Assembly (NCBI GenBank): GCA_028583685.1
Contig: JAMXIF010000032.1
Location: forward strand, 4,552,986-4,616,985
Source of the DNA: Petaurus breviceps papuanus
Taxonomy: Eukaryota > Chordata > Mammalia > Diprotodontia > Petauridae
Direction of reading: 5' to 3'
DNA length: 64,000 nucleotides
Position numbers and translations under genes: made by a program. Positions 42,060-52,600 of this stretch are shown piece after piece. Below the pieces are notes generated by a model. That model had not been told where the DNA came from. It ran no database searches and saw only the letters and a program-made list of their open reading frames with translations. Every line of letters starts with the position of its first letter. Position 1 is the stretch's first letter.

Positions 42060-42259
42060 CAGGGGTGGGGAACCTGCACTTTCAAGGTCACATGTGGCCC
42101 TCTAGGTCAAGTGCAGCCCTTTGCCTGAATCCAAACTTCACAGAACATATCCCCTTAATAAAAGGATTTGTTCTGTAAAACTTGGACTCAGTCAAAAGGT
42201 CACACCCAAGGACCTAGCAGGCAGCATGCAGCCTTGAGGCTACACATTGCCAACCCCTG
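42060..42259. mobile_element. hAT-type MITE with 8-bp target duplication
   Basis: 200-bp element with inverted ends 'caggggtggggaa' and 'ttgccaacccctg'. Eight-base flanks 'ctctagag' (42052-42059) and 'ctctacag' (42260-42267) fit the hAT duplication length. The interior is itself partly palindromic ('aggatttgttctgtaaaactt' against 'cttcacagaacatatccc'). No transposase, so it is non-autonomous. Confidence 0.85.
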
Positions 42260-42267
42260 CTCTACAG

Positions 42268-42984
42268 CAATTTCCTTTCCACTATATCATACTATTCCCT
42301 TGCTCCATTAAATGAGGAAGAGTTTTGGAGAAGAGAGCATCTGAGACTACCATTACCTGGCCTTTCCCTTAATTCAAGTGCTTAAGGCCTCTATTTGTAG
42401 TCCAAAGAGTTTCCCTAGGAACAGAAGTCATTTCCTTGGACTCCACTGTCCAGAATGAAGACCATTCTGAAATCACAAAAATAAATAACTGCTTTGTGAA
42501 TTGTGGGATGATCATGTATTCACACCCAGACCCAGAAGTAATATCTACATTGTCTGTCTCCTTCCATATCCTATGCCCAATAGAGGTTATTGGGATTCTG
42601 ATGGTAAGGGGTTACTAGACCTGAAGCTGAGACTATAGAGATCAGTGGGTTTTATTTGCTCTTGACATTCTGGGAATGTAGCAATGCTTTGTTGAAAGAC
42701 CCTCAGTCCCCAGAACTGACAGCTCCTCAGATCACAGAAATCCTCCGACAGCAAACTGAAGAAAGCACACACCTGCTGAGTGGCAGGTCTGTGAAGCCTT
42801 CCAAAGAAACACAATCAAGACTTGTCAGAAAAGTCAGATTTTGGGCCACTGACATTTCTGTATCAGTCAGAACCCTCTAGCTTCTGGAATGATTCCATTT
42901 AAAATAGGTGGAATTTTTCTATAAGGACTCAACTTGTATATCATCACCTGATTCCAAACCCATGGACTCCCCCTAACCACCAGC
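42268..42984. other. Unassigned non-coding DNA
   Basis: No recognised repeat. Frames of 60-75 codons on both strands overlap around 42436-42880 and show no domain. Confidence 0.45.
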
Positions 42985-43365
42985 TTCTAGGCCTTCTCTT
43001 CTATAGTGCCCACTCCCTAGAAGTCACCCTCCTTAGGGCTTAGTTTCCTCACCTGTAAAAGGAAGGGCAGCTAGGTGGCACCATAGTGCATAGAGTGCCA
43101 TGCCTGGAGTCAGGAAGACTCATATTCCTCAGTTGAAATGTGACCTCAAACACTAGCAGTGTGACCCTGGGCAAGTCACTTAACCTTGTTTGCCTCAGTT
43201 CCTCATTTGTCAAATGAGCTGGAGAAGAAAGTGGCAATCATTCCAGTATCTCTGCCAAGAAAACCTCAAATGAGGTCACATGACTGAACAACAACAAAAT
43301 TGGAAGGAGCTGTACTGATGAATTCTGGGGTTCCCTCCATCTCTAAAATTCACTGAGGCAGTATG
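42985..43365 (+). repeat. Ther-2-like SINE remnant split by MAR1
   Basis: 'gcttagtttcctcacctgta' at the left edge and 'gaattctggggttccctcca' with 'tctctaaaattcactgagg' at the right edge appear to be the two sides of an older SINE. Confidence 0.6.
43064..43302 (+). repeat. MAR1-like SINE
   Basis: 'gggcagctaggtggcacc', 'gggcaagtcacttaaccttg', 'gagctggagaagaaagtggc' and 'acatgactgaacaacaacaa' give a full copy with the RTE/BovB-like end. Confidence 0.9.
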
Positions 43366-43369
43366 CAGC

Positions 43370-43735
43370 AATAGAACCTACACTGGACTTAGAGTCAGAA
43401 GATCTGGGTTCAAGTCTTGCCTGTGTCATTTTTAACTTATGAACAAATCTCTCTAGGGCTCAGTATTCTCCTCTATAAAATGGTCTATATCAGGTGTATC
43501 AAACACATGGCCCACTAGTTCCTGAGTACCACTGAACAAGATTGAAATGCAATTGGAAAATATCTAACAAAATAAATAAAAATATAATAGAACATAGATA
43601 ATGTTAATATATGGTTTCCTGTGTCAATATGCACCCATAAGGATCCTTGTAGATGGTCTAGTGGCCCCTTCTATTTGAGTTTTATATTACTGGACTGAAT
43701 TATCAATAAGATCTCTTCTAGCACAGACACGATGT
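43370..43735 (+). repeat. Ther-2-like SINE split by a hAT MITE
   Basis: Left part to 43490 ('tggacttagagtcagaagat', 'ctgggttcaagtcttgcctg'), right part from 43693 ('ataagatctcttctagcaca'). Confidence 0.78.
43491..43692 (+). mobile_element. hAT-type MITE ('caggtgtatcaaac' ends)
   Basis: Begins 'caggtgtatcaaacacatgg' and ends 'gagttttatattactg'; interior 'tggaaaatatctaacaaaat' matches the antisense copy at 39260. Flanks 'gtctatat' and 'gactgaat' are only weakly alike. Confidence 0.7.
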
Positions 43736-43739
43736 GAGT

Positions 43740-44175
43740 TTATTTCAGAGATATTTAGTATGAGGGCCATAGACAGATTTCATTCATCCTGGATAGGAAA
43801 AAAAATGAGTTTTTATTTTCAATGATCTCTTTACTGAAATTTTGTGTTTTCCTCAATTATGAATGTAGGCAACAAACCACAGTAGTATGTGTGACTTTGT
43901 CATCAACAGAAATCACAGATATTTTCATAACATATTACAGTCCTTGGAGCCATTTCAAAGTATAGCTTACTCTCATCACTCCTTCAAAATGACTATAATT
44001 AGTAGATGTACCTCTAGATTGCATATAAATATAGTCTTCTTGCTTGTAGACTATATTTCAATACAGTTGGTTTCCTTTGCAATTCTATGTATTTTATTTT
44101 ATGCATTTAAAAACATGATTCTGAGAGAGGTTCCATAGACTGTTCGAGAAGTCCACAACACAAGTTAAGAACTCC
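43740..44175 (-). mobile_element. hAT-type MITE ('gttcttaac' ends), antisense, longer form
   Basis: 'atagttggtttcctttgcaa' type words ('atacagttggtttcctttgc'), 'gtattttattttatgcattt', 'acatgattctgagagaggtt' and final 'agttaagaact' match 31556. About 200 bp between 43800 and 44030 is not in the other copies. Confidence 0.55.
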
Positions 44176-44545
44176 GTGATTTTCTCCTACCTTGCCTGCC
44201 CTCAGCTCTCCTGATCTCCACAACTCACTGGTGCCTCTATTCCAATTACTCACAGAAGACCAGGAAGCTGTTTCTTTTAGTGTTTTCCTTTCTCTATCAC
44301 AGTATGTATGGAAGCAAGAGAAATAATATCTAAATAAATATTTCACAGGTGATATGTAAACATGTATATTATAAACAGTCTGAAATGGACCATGAGCTAT
44401 TAGCTATTATGAGCTATGAGATGTGGTTTATCTTTGGAGTTATTACCTAGGTACTAAACTGTTTGGAAACTATCCAAATGTGAAGTAGAAATTATCCATT
44501 TACAATATAATCAAAGTCTTAAAATTCATTAAAAGACCTCAGAGA

Positions 44546-45275
44546 GGGATGTCCATCAATTAGAGAATGGTTGAACAAGTTGTGGGATCGGATTGTAATG
44601 GAATATTATTGTGCTATAAAAAAATTATGAGCAAGATGCTCTCGGAAAAATCTGGAAAGACTTACTGATGCAAAGCGAAATGAGCAAAACCAGGAGAACA
44701 TTGTATACAGTAATAGGAACACTGTGTGGTGATCAATTGTGAGTGACTTTTCTATCCTCAGCAATATAATAATCCAAGACAATCCTGGGAGAGCTATGAT
44801 GAAAAATCAAACACATCATCTATCCAGTTCAGGGAGAAAAGGTTAGCACCCCGAACCTCAGAGTATACAGACAGAAACATTTCAAGCAGACAGGCCCCCA
44901 TTACATCCATACCAAATCACAGAGGGAAGCATCAACATCTGGGCTCTTCAAAGCCGGGGGACTCCCAACAGCCGCCCAGAGTCCCATCTGGTCAAATCAC
45001 ACAACACTTCTCAAAGTGAGCCCCCAGCATACTTTTTCTTTACTTTATTTTTCTTGGGATTTTTTGTTGTTGTTCTGTGATTTCCTTCACAACATGGCTA
45101 ACATGGAAATACATTTTACATGACTATAGATGTACTAGAGGCTTCCCTTCTCAGTGATGGGGGGAAAAGAAAGGGAGAAAGAGATTTTGGCACTCAAAAA
45201 AATTTTTAAATGAATACCAAAAATTGTTTTTACATGTAATTGGGGAAAAAATAAAATATTAAAATTTTTAAAAAT
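44546..45275 (+). repeat. 5'-truncated L1 3' end carrying an LTR fragment
   Basis: 'gggatgtccatcaattagag', 'aatggaatattattgtgcta', 'accaggagaacattgtatac' (end of ORF2), then 3' UTR 'cacaacatggctaacatgga' and 'acatgtaattggggaaaaaa'. Duplications 'acctcagaga' at 44536-44545 and 45276-45285 mark one L1 insertion. Its middle is replaced by the LTR fragment at 44806-45029. Confidence 0.88.
44806..45029 (-). mobile_element. LTR fragment (same family as 45339 and 51786)
   Basis: 'atccagttcagggagaaaag', 'catttcaagcagacaggccc', 'gggaagcatcaacatctggg' and 'aacacttctcaaagtgagcc' match the interior of the two solo LTRs. Neither LTR terminus is present. Fossil fragment. Confidence 0.85.
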
Positions 45276-45338
45276 ACCTCAGAGACTCAGACAGAGAGGC
45301 AGTCTAGCAAAGTCAATAAAGAGCCAGTCTCAAGACAG

Positions 45339-45890
45339 TGCATAGGAGCAAGCTACCCACCATACCCAGGGTAGCTGCCAACATAGGTTCTTAGATCTGC
45401 TTTTCTAAAGGAGAGCAACTCAAAATGGGTTAACAATATTGCTTTAATCAAACATATGTCATTTGTCTAGTTCAGGGGAAAAAGATCACCACCCCGAACT
45501 TCAGAGAATATAAGCAAGTTACAGGCAGAAGTTACAAGAAGACAGAGAAACATCTCAAGCAGACAGGCCTCCAATTGTCTGACCATTACATCCATACCTA
45601 ATCACAGTTACCAAAAAGGAAAGCATCAACATCTGGGTTTTCAAAGCCAGGGGGCTCTCAACAGCTGCCCAGAGTCTCGTCTGGTCAAATCACACAACAC
45701 TTCTCAAAGTGAACCCCCAAACAAAGCCTCACATCAGGGTTTATATAGCCTTCTCTTGGCTCAGAGAATGTCACAACCCTCTTGACTCACTGCCCAATCA
45801 AAAAGCATTTGGGAAAACCAAGCCTCCCCTCACAGGCTCCAGGTGCACTTAAGCCTATCAAAGGGTTCATGTTCCACCTCTGAGCTCTCA
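45339..45890 (-). mobile_element. Solo LTR (552 bp)
   Basis: On the minus strand it begins TG and ends CA. A TATA-type box ('ggctatataaaccc', about 45753-45740) and an 'attaaagc' signal (about 45450-45443) are in LTR order. Five-base flanks 'gacag' (45334-45338) and 'gacaa' (45891-45895). No viral genes adjoin it. A 5-bp duplication is usual for ERV-L-type and some other retroviral lineages; the family is unassigned. Confidence 0.8.
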
Positions 45891-45944
45891 GACAACTCTC
45901 TAGTACTGTATGTGATAGAGGATGTATGGACCTTCCTCTTCTGG

Positions 45945-46580
45945 GAATACCAATCAATTAATAAACATTAATTAGTGTGTATTGGTCACTATTCGAAGAG
46001 CTAGGTATACAAAAAGGAAAAGACAGTCCCTGACCTCAAGGAGCTTACAGTTTAAAGGGGGATACAACATGTAAACAAAAACACTCCAAGCAAGTCATAG
46101 ACAATTAACAGAGGAAAGGCACTGAAGGGTTGGAGAAGGCTTCCTGTAGAAGGTGAGATTTTTGTTGGAACTTAAGGGAAGCCAAAGAGGTCAGTAGTGG
46201 GAGTGGAAGAAGGAGAGCATTTCAGGCAAGGGGTTCAGTCAGAAAAAATACCTACCCAGAGCCCAGAGACAGAGTGAATTTTTCAAGGACCAGACAGAAA
46301 GTCAGTGTCACTTGATTGTAGAGAACTTGTCAGGAAGTAAGATATGAGAAAGCTGGAAAGGAAGGAGGGAGCCAAGTTATGGACTTTGAATGTCAAACAG
46401 TATTTTGTATTTAATCCTGGAGGCAATATAGGGAGCCACTGAAGTTCATTGAGTAAACGAGTGATATGCTCAGACCTGAGTTTTTGAAAAATCAATTAGT
46501 GGTTGAGGGAGCATAGATTGGAGTGGGGAGAAACTGGAAGCAGGCAGAACCACCAACAGGCTATTGCAATGTCTCCAGTT
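45945..46580 (-). repeat. Long antisense L2-like repeat, best copy
   Basis: 'taataaacattaattagtgt', 'ctgacctcaaggagcttaca', 'ggcttcctgtagaaggtgag', 'agcatttcaggcaaggggtt', 'tttaatcctggaggcaatat', 'aggctattgcaatgtctcca'. The first 120 bp are the complement of the L2 end. The remainder is an old mammalian repeat whose class I cannot settle. Confidence 0.75.
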
Positions 46581-46844
46581 GCATCCTTATCCCAGGTCTT
46601 TAGACACAGGCAATGCTTCTGGATAATTAGGGACATATCAGACTTCATCTGACCAAGAGTTAGGTTTCACCCCCTCAAAAAAAAGAGAGAGAGAGAGTTG
46701 AATCATCTAACTTTGATGTCTTACACATCCAGCTCTTGGAAAAATTATGAAGTCAGAAATATTTGGTTTGGGTCCATTCCTACCTCCCTTTCAGCATCCC
46801 TCTTCCTCCCCGGCAGCCATGGTCCCCATGGTGACTATTCGTAT

Positions 46845-47015
46845 GCTACTTAGTCAAATGTTTATTAAGTATCTACTATGTGTCAGGCACTATGCTAAGT
46901 TCTGGGAATACAAAGAGAGGCCAAAGACAGTCCCTACTTTCAAGAAGTTCACAATCTAATAGGGAAGAGAACATGCAAATAACTATGTACAAACATGACA
47001 GATAGAGGATAAATC
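46845..47015 (-). repeat. Antisense L2 3' end
   Basis: 'tgtttattaagtatctacta', 'tgtgtcaggcactatgctaa', 'cagtccctactttcaagaag' in order. Confidence 0.85.
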
Positions 47016-47875
47016 AGAAATATCAGTACACTTTATAATTATCTCTCCTCAGTCTCCTGCAAGGCTTTCATTCTTTCATCAAAAGTTCTAAAGGATATAT
47101 CCCATTTCCCAAAGCTACACAGCCCTATAAGCAAAGCAGGGGGGTCTGTTTTCTAAGTTACTAAATCCCTTTTTAGTGACTGTCTTCACCCTTGTGTCAT
47201 TCCACACCCCACTGAGCCTAGAGCCTTCATCCTGTCCTGATGGGCTCAAAACACCACCCACCTACTTAGTTAGACCCACAATCCAAAGCAACACCTTTGA
47301 CTCTATCTTTCTTCTGCCTCTGTCATCAAAACCTATGTGCTCATTTTCTTTCCCTGCCAGATTACTGCAGCCTGATAAACTAATTCTTACAGAGGTATTA
47401 ATGATGAATGGTACCAAAGTTTCAAAAACATTTATAGACTTTAATGTGGCCCTCCTCTTCTAGGTAAATGTATTTATTTTCTAATCAAAACCGAATCCCA
47501 CAGATATGCTTACCTCAGAAATTCTCAGGCACAGTGAAAAGAGGGGAGGAGAGACACGAGGTTTTCAAGATTGGAAGAGAGATTTCATGGCTTTCCCTCA
47601 AATCCTGCCAAAAAAGGATACCTACACATAAGTCTGGTCCTGCCTCTAAGGTAGGAACACCCATCACCAGCTCAGGCAGAAAATGGAATTTCTTCTAGAA
47701 AGGCTCTAAAGTTCTAGAAAATAACTAATTTAGATAGAATAAGACAGTTTGGACATCCTAATGAAATATCGATGCCTCACTACTAAGGGTATATTAATGA
47801 TGGCTCCTGCATTGGCAAAAGCTAACCAGGACTGTCAGATAAGCTATCCCCCTGGGACAGAAACCACAAATTCCC
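47016..47875. other. Unassigned non-coding DNA
   Basis: Two plus frames (95 and 76 codons, 47176-47463 and 47468-47698) lie end to end in different reading frames. Neither has a domain. 47176-47400 has an L2-3'-UTR-like flavour ('cattccacaccccactgagc') but is too weak to assign. Confidence 0.4.
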
Positions 47876-48729
47876 ATTCCTTATTTTTTTTACTTTTCAA
47901 ATGCTTTATTAACTTCTGAATCACATCATTCATTTCCACCAGATTTTGAATTACAAATTTTCTCCCCGTTTTTCCCCTACCCACCACCCCAAAATAGCAG
48001 TCCAACAGGATATCCCCTCCTCCAATCTGCTCTCTCCCATATCTTCTCCCATACCCCCTTCGACTTTTCTAGTAGGGCATGGTGGATCTCTATGCCCCAG
48101 TGCCTGTATGTCTTATTTCCCAATTACATGTAAAATAGTATTAATAATATATATATATATATATATATTAAACATTTGATTTTAAAACTTTGAATTCCAG
48201 ATTCATTCCCTTCTTCCCTTGTCATCCACCCTTACTGGAAAGATAAGCAATTCAGTATAGGTTGTACATGTGTAGCTAATGCAAAACATTACTGTAGTAG
48301 ATATATTGTAAAAGACTGACTATATTTCCCTTCCTCCTATCACACCTCTCACCTATTCTGTTCTCTACTTTGATCCCATCCCTTTTCAAAAGGGGGTGCT
48401 TCCAACTTCCCTCCCCCCAGACTACCCACCCTTCCCTCACCCCCCTCTCATCCCTTTCCCCCCTACTCTCCTGTAGGGTGAGATACCCTATTTAGTGTGT
48501 ATGTCATTTCCTCCCTGAGCCAAATTCAATGAGAATAAGGTTGACCCATTCCCTTTTGCCTTCCTATTCTTCCCCTCCATTATAACCATTTTCCCTTGCC
48601 TCTTCTATATGAAATAGTTTACCCCATTCTGTCTCTCCCCATCTCCTCTCATTATATTCCTCTCTCACCTCTTAATTTCATCTTTTAAGTATCATCCCTT
48701 CTTATTAACTTGGTCCTCTATCTATGTAT

Positions 48730-48815
48730 ACCTATAAACATATATACACATTCACGTATGTATTCATACACCCATATACCCTCTGATATAGACATATATA
48801 TACATATATATTTCT
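48730..48815. repeat. TA/CA-rich simple repeat in the HAL1 3' UTR
   Basis: 'acatatatacacattcacgt' and 'gacatatatatacatatata' sit next to the 'atactgagaaaagtttcatc' landmark. The plus-strand HAL1 has its TATATG array at the matching place. Confidence 0.85.
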
Positions 48816-48944
48816 ATTCCCTTCAATTATTTTCATACTGAGAAAAGTTTCATCAGTTACAATTATCATTTTTCCATGTAGGAATGCTAATAGTTCAATT
48901 TTGATAAGTTCCATATGATTTCTTTTCCCTGTATACCTTCTCAT

Positions 48945-49870
48945 GCTTCTCTTGCTTCTTGTATCTGAATGTCAAATTTTCTATTCAACTCTGGTTTTTT
49001 CAGCAAGAATGTTTGAAAGTCCTCTATTCCACTGAATGACCATATTTTGCCCTGAAACATGATACTCAGTTTTGCTGGGTAGGTGATTCTTGGTTTTAAT
49101 CCCAGCTCCTTTGACCTGCAGAATATCATATTCCAAGACCTTTGATCCCTCAGTGTAGAAGCTGCCAGATCCTGAGTTATCCTGATTGTGTTTCCACAAT
49201 ATTCAAACTGTTTCTTCCTGGCTGCTTGTAATATCCTCTCCTTAATCTGGGAATTTCAGAACCTGGCTCTAATATTCCTAGGAGTTTTCTTTTTGGGATC
49301 TTTTTCAGGAGGTGATTGGTAGATTCTTTCAACCTCTATTTTGCCCTCTGGTTCTAAAACATCGGGGCAGTTTTACTTGAGAATTGCTTGGAGGATGATT
49401 TCTAGGTTCTTTCTTTGATCGTGGCTTTCAGGTAGTCCAATAATTTTTAAATTATTTCTCCTGGATCTATTTTCCAGGTCAGTTGTTTTTCCAGTGAGAT
49501 ATGTCACAATGCCTTCTATTCTTTCATTTGTTTGGATCTGTTTAACAGCATCTTGATTTCTCATAAAGTCACTAGCTTCCATTTGCTCTAATCTATTTCT
49601 GAAGGAATTATTCTCCTCAGTGAACTTTTAAGATTCTTTTTCCATCTGGCAAATTCTGCTTTTTAAGGCATTCTTCTCCTCATTGACTTTTTGAGCCTTT
49701 TTTGACATTTGAATTAGTCTATTTTTTAAGGTATTATTTTCCTCAGTCAGTCTGTTGAATCTTATTTCATAATTTTCTTGCATCATTGTCATTTCTCTTC
49801 CCAATTTTTCCTCCACTTCTCTTATCTACTTCTTAAAGTCCTCTATGGCTTGTAACCAGCTCATATTTTT
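48945..49870 (-). pseudogene. Decayed HAL1 ORF1 (L1 ORF1p-like)
   Basis: Read downward from about 49860: coiled coil 'MEEKLGREMTMMQENYEIR', 'LTEENNTLKNRLIQMSKKAQ' and 'KVNEEKNALKSRICQME'; RRM entry 'NNLKIIGLPESHD' (49460-49420); C-terminal domain 'AASTLRDQRSWNM', 'LGLKPRITYPAKLS' and 'FLLKKPELNRKFD' (49160-48965). Stops after the coiled-coil segment (about 49626), after 49373, and frame changes near 49200 break it. It is more intact than the plus-strand copy in the C-terminal domain. Such proteins bind RNA and do not encode enzymes. Confidence 0.85.
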
Positions 49871-50829
49871 CTTGGAAGCTTTTGGTGCAGGAGTTCTGAC
49901 TTCAATGCCCTCCTCCTATTCCATGCTTTGATCCTTTTGACAAAATAGACTCCAAAATAGGAGTCTAATGTTGGATTGCTCTGCTTGGTTTGCTTCCTTT
50001 GCTCATTCATTTTGCCACTCAATTACTTGACTTTTGGGCTTTTTGCCACAGTAGAACTCTGCCACCAGACAGGAGAGCTTCATTCCAAATGCTGGAATTT
50101 TCTCAGCTGCCAAAGGTATTAGTTGGGTGCCTTCTCTGAAGCCTCCACATGCTCTGGAAAGCTGGTCACACACCCAGGACCTCCACCTTAGACTGCAATC
50201 GAGATCCAAGCAGGTTAAAGCAATAGTGATTACCCCTAAGACTGGTCACTTGGTCCCCTTACAGTCTGTAGGCCAGGAGCTGAAGCTGCCATGTGGTGGC
50301 AGCTGCACTCCAGCCCTCAGCGGCTTCTTACCCTGGGGGCAAAAGCCAGCCCACTGCCAACTACCGGATCCCAAAGTCCACACTGTATTTACCTCTCACT
50401 TTGTCCTTAGCATCTATGTGTTGATAATTCTGGGTCGCCACAGCTGCTGGTAATCTGGAGTCCCTCCAGCTGGTGGTTGGTCAGGCCTGCCCTGGGGTTA
50501 AGACCTCTGGCTCGTGAGGGGCTGGGGTCAGCTCCAAGAGCATTGTGCTGGCCAGTTCCTGCCAGCCTGCCAGTGGCAGGTTAACTTCTCTGTGTCATTT
50601 TGTGGGTTCTGTAGCTCCAAAGTTTGTTCAGAGTCCCCTTTTACATGAACTGGAGATGGTGGGAGCTGGAGCTTCCTGTTTCTATTCTGCCATCTTGACT
50701 CTGCCCCCCATTCTTTCTTTTTTTAACCACATCGAACCTGATTATGCTCAATTAATATTAAGCATTGTGCCTCCATAATGTTCATTAACTGGCAAATAAT
50801 TATAAAAGATTAGGCTGTAGGTAAAAATA

Positions 50830-51005
50830 GAAACTCTGAGAGCAGGAGAGCTGGAGGGAATTTAAAGGCCACCAATTCAAGTCCCTCATTTTACAAATGA
50901 AGAAACTGAGGAATAGAGAAATGAAATTATTTGCCTCACTTATGACTAACCTCAAGTTAGCACCAGTACCAGGACAAGCATCCATATCTGTTGACCTTCA
51001 TGCCA
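50830..51005 (-). repeat. MIR/Ther-2-like SINE
   Basis: 'gagctggagggaatttaaag', 'caattcaagtccctcatttt', 'gaagaaactgaggaatagag' in antisense order. Confidence 0.78.
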
Positions 51006-51016
51006 CTGCTCACAGT

Positions 51017-51455
51017 ACTGCAGAAGGTTAGACCTGGAAGGAACCTAAAAAATAATCTAGTTCAAGGCTCTGTAACATTTTTTTGAAGGGGAGAAAGCAA
51101 AGCAATTGGGGTTAAGTGACTTGCACAAGGTCACACAGCTTTTTTGTGTCATGGACTCTTGGGTAATGTGGTGAAGTTTGTGGACCCCTTCTCAGAATGC
51201 TGTTTATAAAGACATAAAATAAAATACAGAAAACCAATTATACAGAGAAGCAGTTATCAAAAACCTTCTTTGTTCAAAGAACCACAGGTTAATAACCCCC
51301 AGCCTTGTCCAACCTTCATATTATAAAGGAGGAAACTGAAAACTAAAGGCAATCGCCCTTAGTCACCTAACCCCATTACTTCAAAAATCAAATAAAGAAG
51401 TTAAGTGATTTGTCCAAAACCACACAGAACAGAAGTGGTAGCAGTAGGATCAAGA
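51017..51455 (-). repeat. Nested Ther-2 / WSINE1 / MITE patch
   Basis: An antisense Ther-2 start ('gacctggaaggaacc', 51030) is cut by the WSINE1-like antisense tail 'aattggggttaagtgacttg' (51105-51138). That runs into a plus-strand MITE (51140-51297: 'ttttttgtgtcatggactct', 'aaccacaggttaataacccc'). Ther-2 resumes at 51300 ('ggaggaaactgaaaactaaa'). Exact junctions are approximate. Confidence 0.6.
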
Positions 51456-51468
51456 CTCTTGTCTCCTT

Positions 51469-51625
51469 TGGGGCGGCCAGGTAGCACAGCAAGTAAGAGC
51501 ACCGGCTCCAGTGTCAGAACGACCTGGAGATTGAATCCCGGGCTCAGACACTTAGCGCCCACCCAGAAACACCTGGCTGTGTAACCTTGAGCAAGTTACT
51601 TAACCCTGATTGCTTAAAAAAAAAA
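51469..51625 (+). repeat. tRNA-derived SINE, monomer of the 40921 type
   Basis: Starts 'tggggcggccaggtagcac', has 'gagattgaatcccgggctca', 'acctggctgtgtaaccttga' and a pure A tail. Perfect 17-bp duplications 'aagactcttgtctcctt' at 51452-51468 and 51626-51642. Pristine duplications suggest a recent insertion. Confidence 0.94.
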
Positions 51626-51691
51626 AAGACTCTTGTCTCCTTACTCTCTGAGCCCAATGTTCTTTCCAATATCCCACACTTCTTGATCCAA

Positions 51692-52600
51692 CTTCTTGAT
51701 TGTTGTTATTCTGAAGAAGATGATGACATCACAAGGGTGATGTCTTGACTTGTAGGTGAATTGGATTTAAGTGAGGCAGAGTTGCTGTAGCAGCCAACAC
51801 CCCAGCATCCCCAGGGTGGCTGCCAACACAGGTTCTTAGGTCTGCTTTTCTAAAGGAAAGCAACTCAAAATGGGTTAACAATCTTGCTTTAATCAATCAA
51901 ACATATCATTTACCTAGTTCAGGGGAAAAAGTCAGCACCCTGAACTTCAGAGTATACAGACAGAAGTTACAAGCAGAAGTTACAAGAAGACAGAGAAACA
52001 TCTCAAGCAGACTGTCTGACCATTACATCCATACCTAGTCACAGTTACCAGAAAGGGAAGCATCAACATCTGCGTTTTCAAAGCCGGGGAGCTCTCAACG
52101 GCTGCCCAGAGTCTCATCTGGTCAAATCACACAACACTTCTCAAAGTGAGCCCCCAAACAAAGCCTCACATCAGGGTTTATATAGCCTTCTCCTGGCTCA
52201 GAGAATGTCACAACCCTCTTGACCCACTGCCCAATCACAAAGTATCTCCTGAAAAACAAGTCTTCAGGCTCCAGGTGCACTTAAGGCTATCAAAGGGCCT
52301 AGGGGCAGGGAAGATCTTAAATTCACATTCCTATGACAGTTGCACAAAGTCATCAGCTTCACTCTCTCCTCCAGAGTTACTGAAGTCCAGAGGCAAGACA
52401 AAAGTCAAGACTCCTGACAGTGGCCCGGGATGCAGTGGGTAACCTTAGCCCTTCGAAATCAAGGTTTTTTCCCAGGCTTCAAGTTTGTCTGAGGGAAGAC
52501 CCATTCCTTGACTAAGAGCTAGGCAAGAATTAAGACAAAAGATGGCCTAATTTACCATCACAAAACTCAGTTTGCCAATACCTAAAAATGCTGAAATTAG
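51692..52600 (-). repeat. Tail-sharing SINE-like repeat, split by a solo LTR
   Basis: Left part 51692-51785 ('tgattgttgttattctgaag', 'ggatttaagtgaggcagagt'), right part from 52339 ('acaaagtcatcagcttcact', 'ctctcctccagagttactga', 'gcccgggatgcagtgggtaa'). Same family as 41244 and 59383. Confidence 0.75.
51786..52338 (-). mobile_element. Solo LTR (553 bp) with 5-bp duplication
   Basis: Plus strand starts 'tgtagcagcc' and ends 'cctatgaca'; on the minus strand TG...CA. Identical 'gttgc' flanks at 51781-51785 and 52339-52343. TATA-type 'ctatataaacc' near 52190-52178 and 'gattaaagc' near 51896. No internal viral region. The host repeat is interrupted cleanly, so this is a solo LTR left by recombination. 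Confidence 0.92.

Larger units (their letters stand above)
47894..50709 (-). mobile_element. Full-length HAL1, minus strand
   Basis: Minus-strand start 'ggggggcagagtcaagatgg' (50709 downward), ORF1 at about 49870-48945, then a 3' UTR with 'ggcactggggcatagagatc' and a poly(A)-type end. Flanks of about 18 bp (47876-47893 and 50710-50727) match at 15 positions and are probable target duplications, though T-rich. It lacks ORF2. Its 3' end equals the fragment at 31253 and differs from the plus-strand HAL1, so two HAL1 subfamilies are present. Confidence 0.88.

Noticed and set aside
45334-52343. The two solo LTRs as the two ends of one provirus
   Set aside because: Each has its own 5-bp flanks, and the DNA between is L2, HAL1 and SINEs with no retroviral genes.
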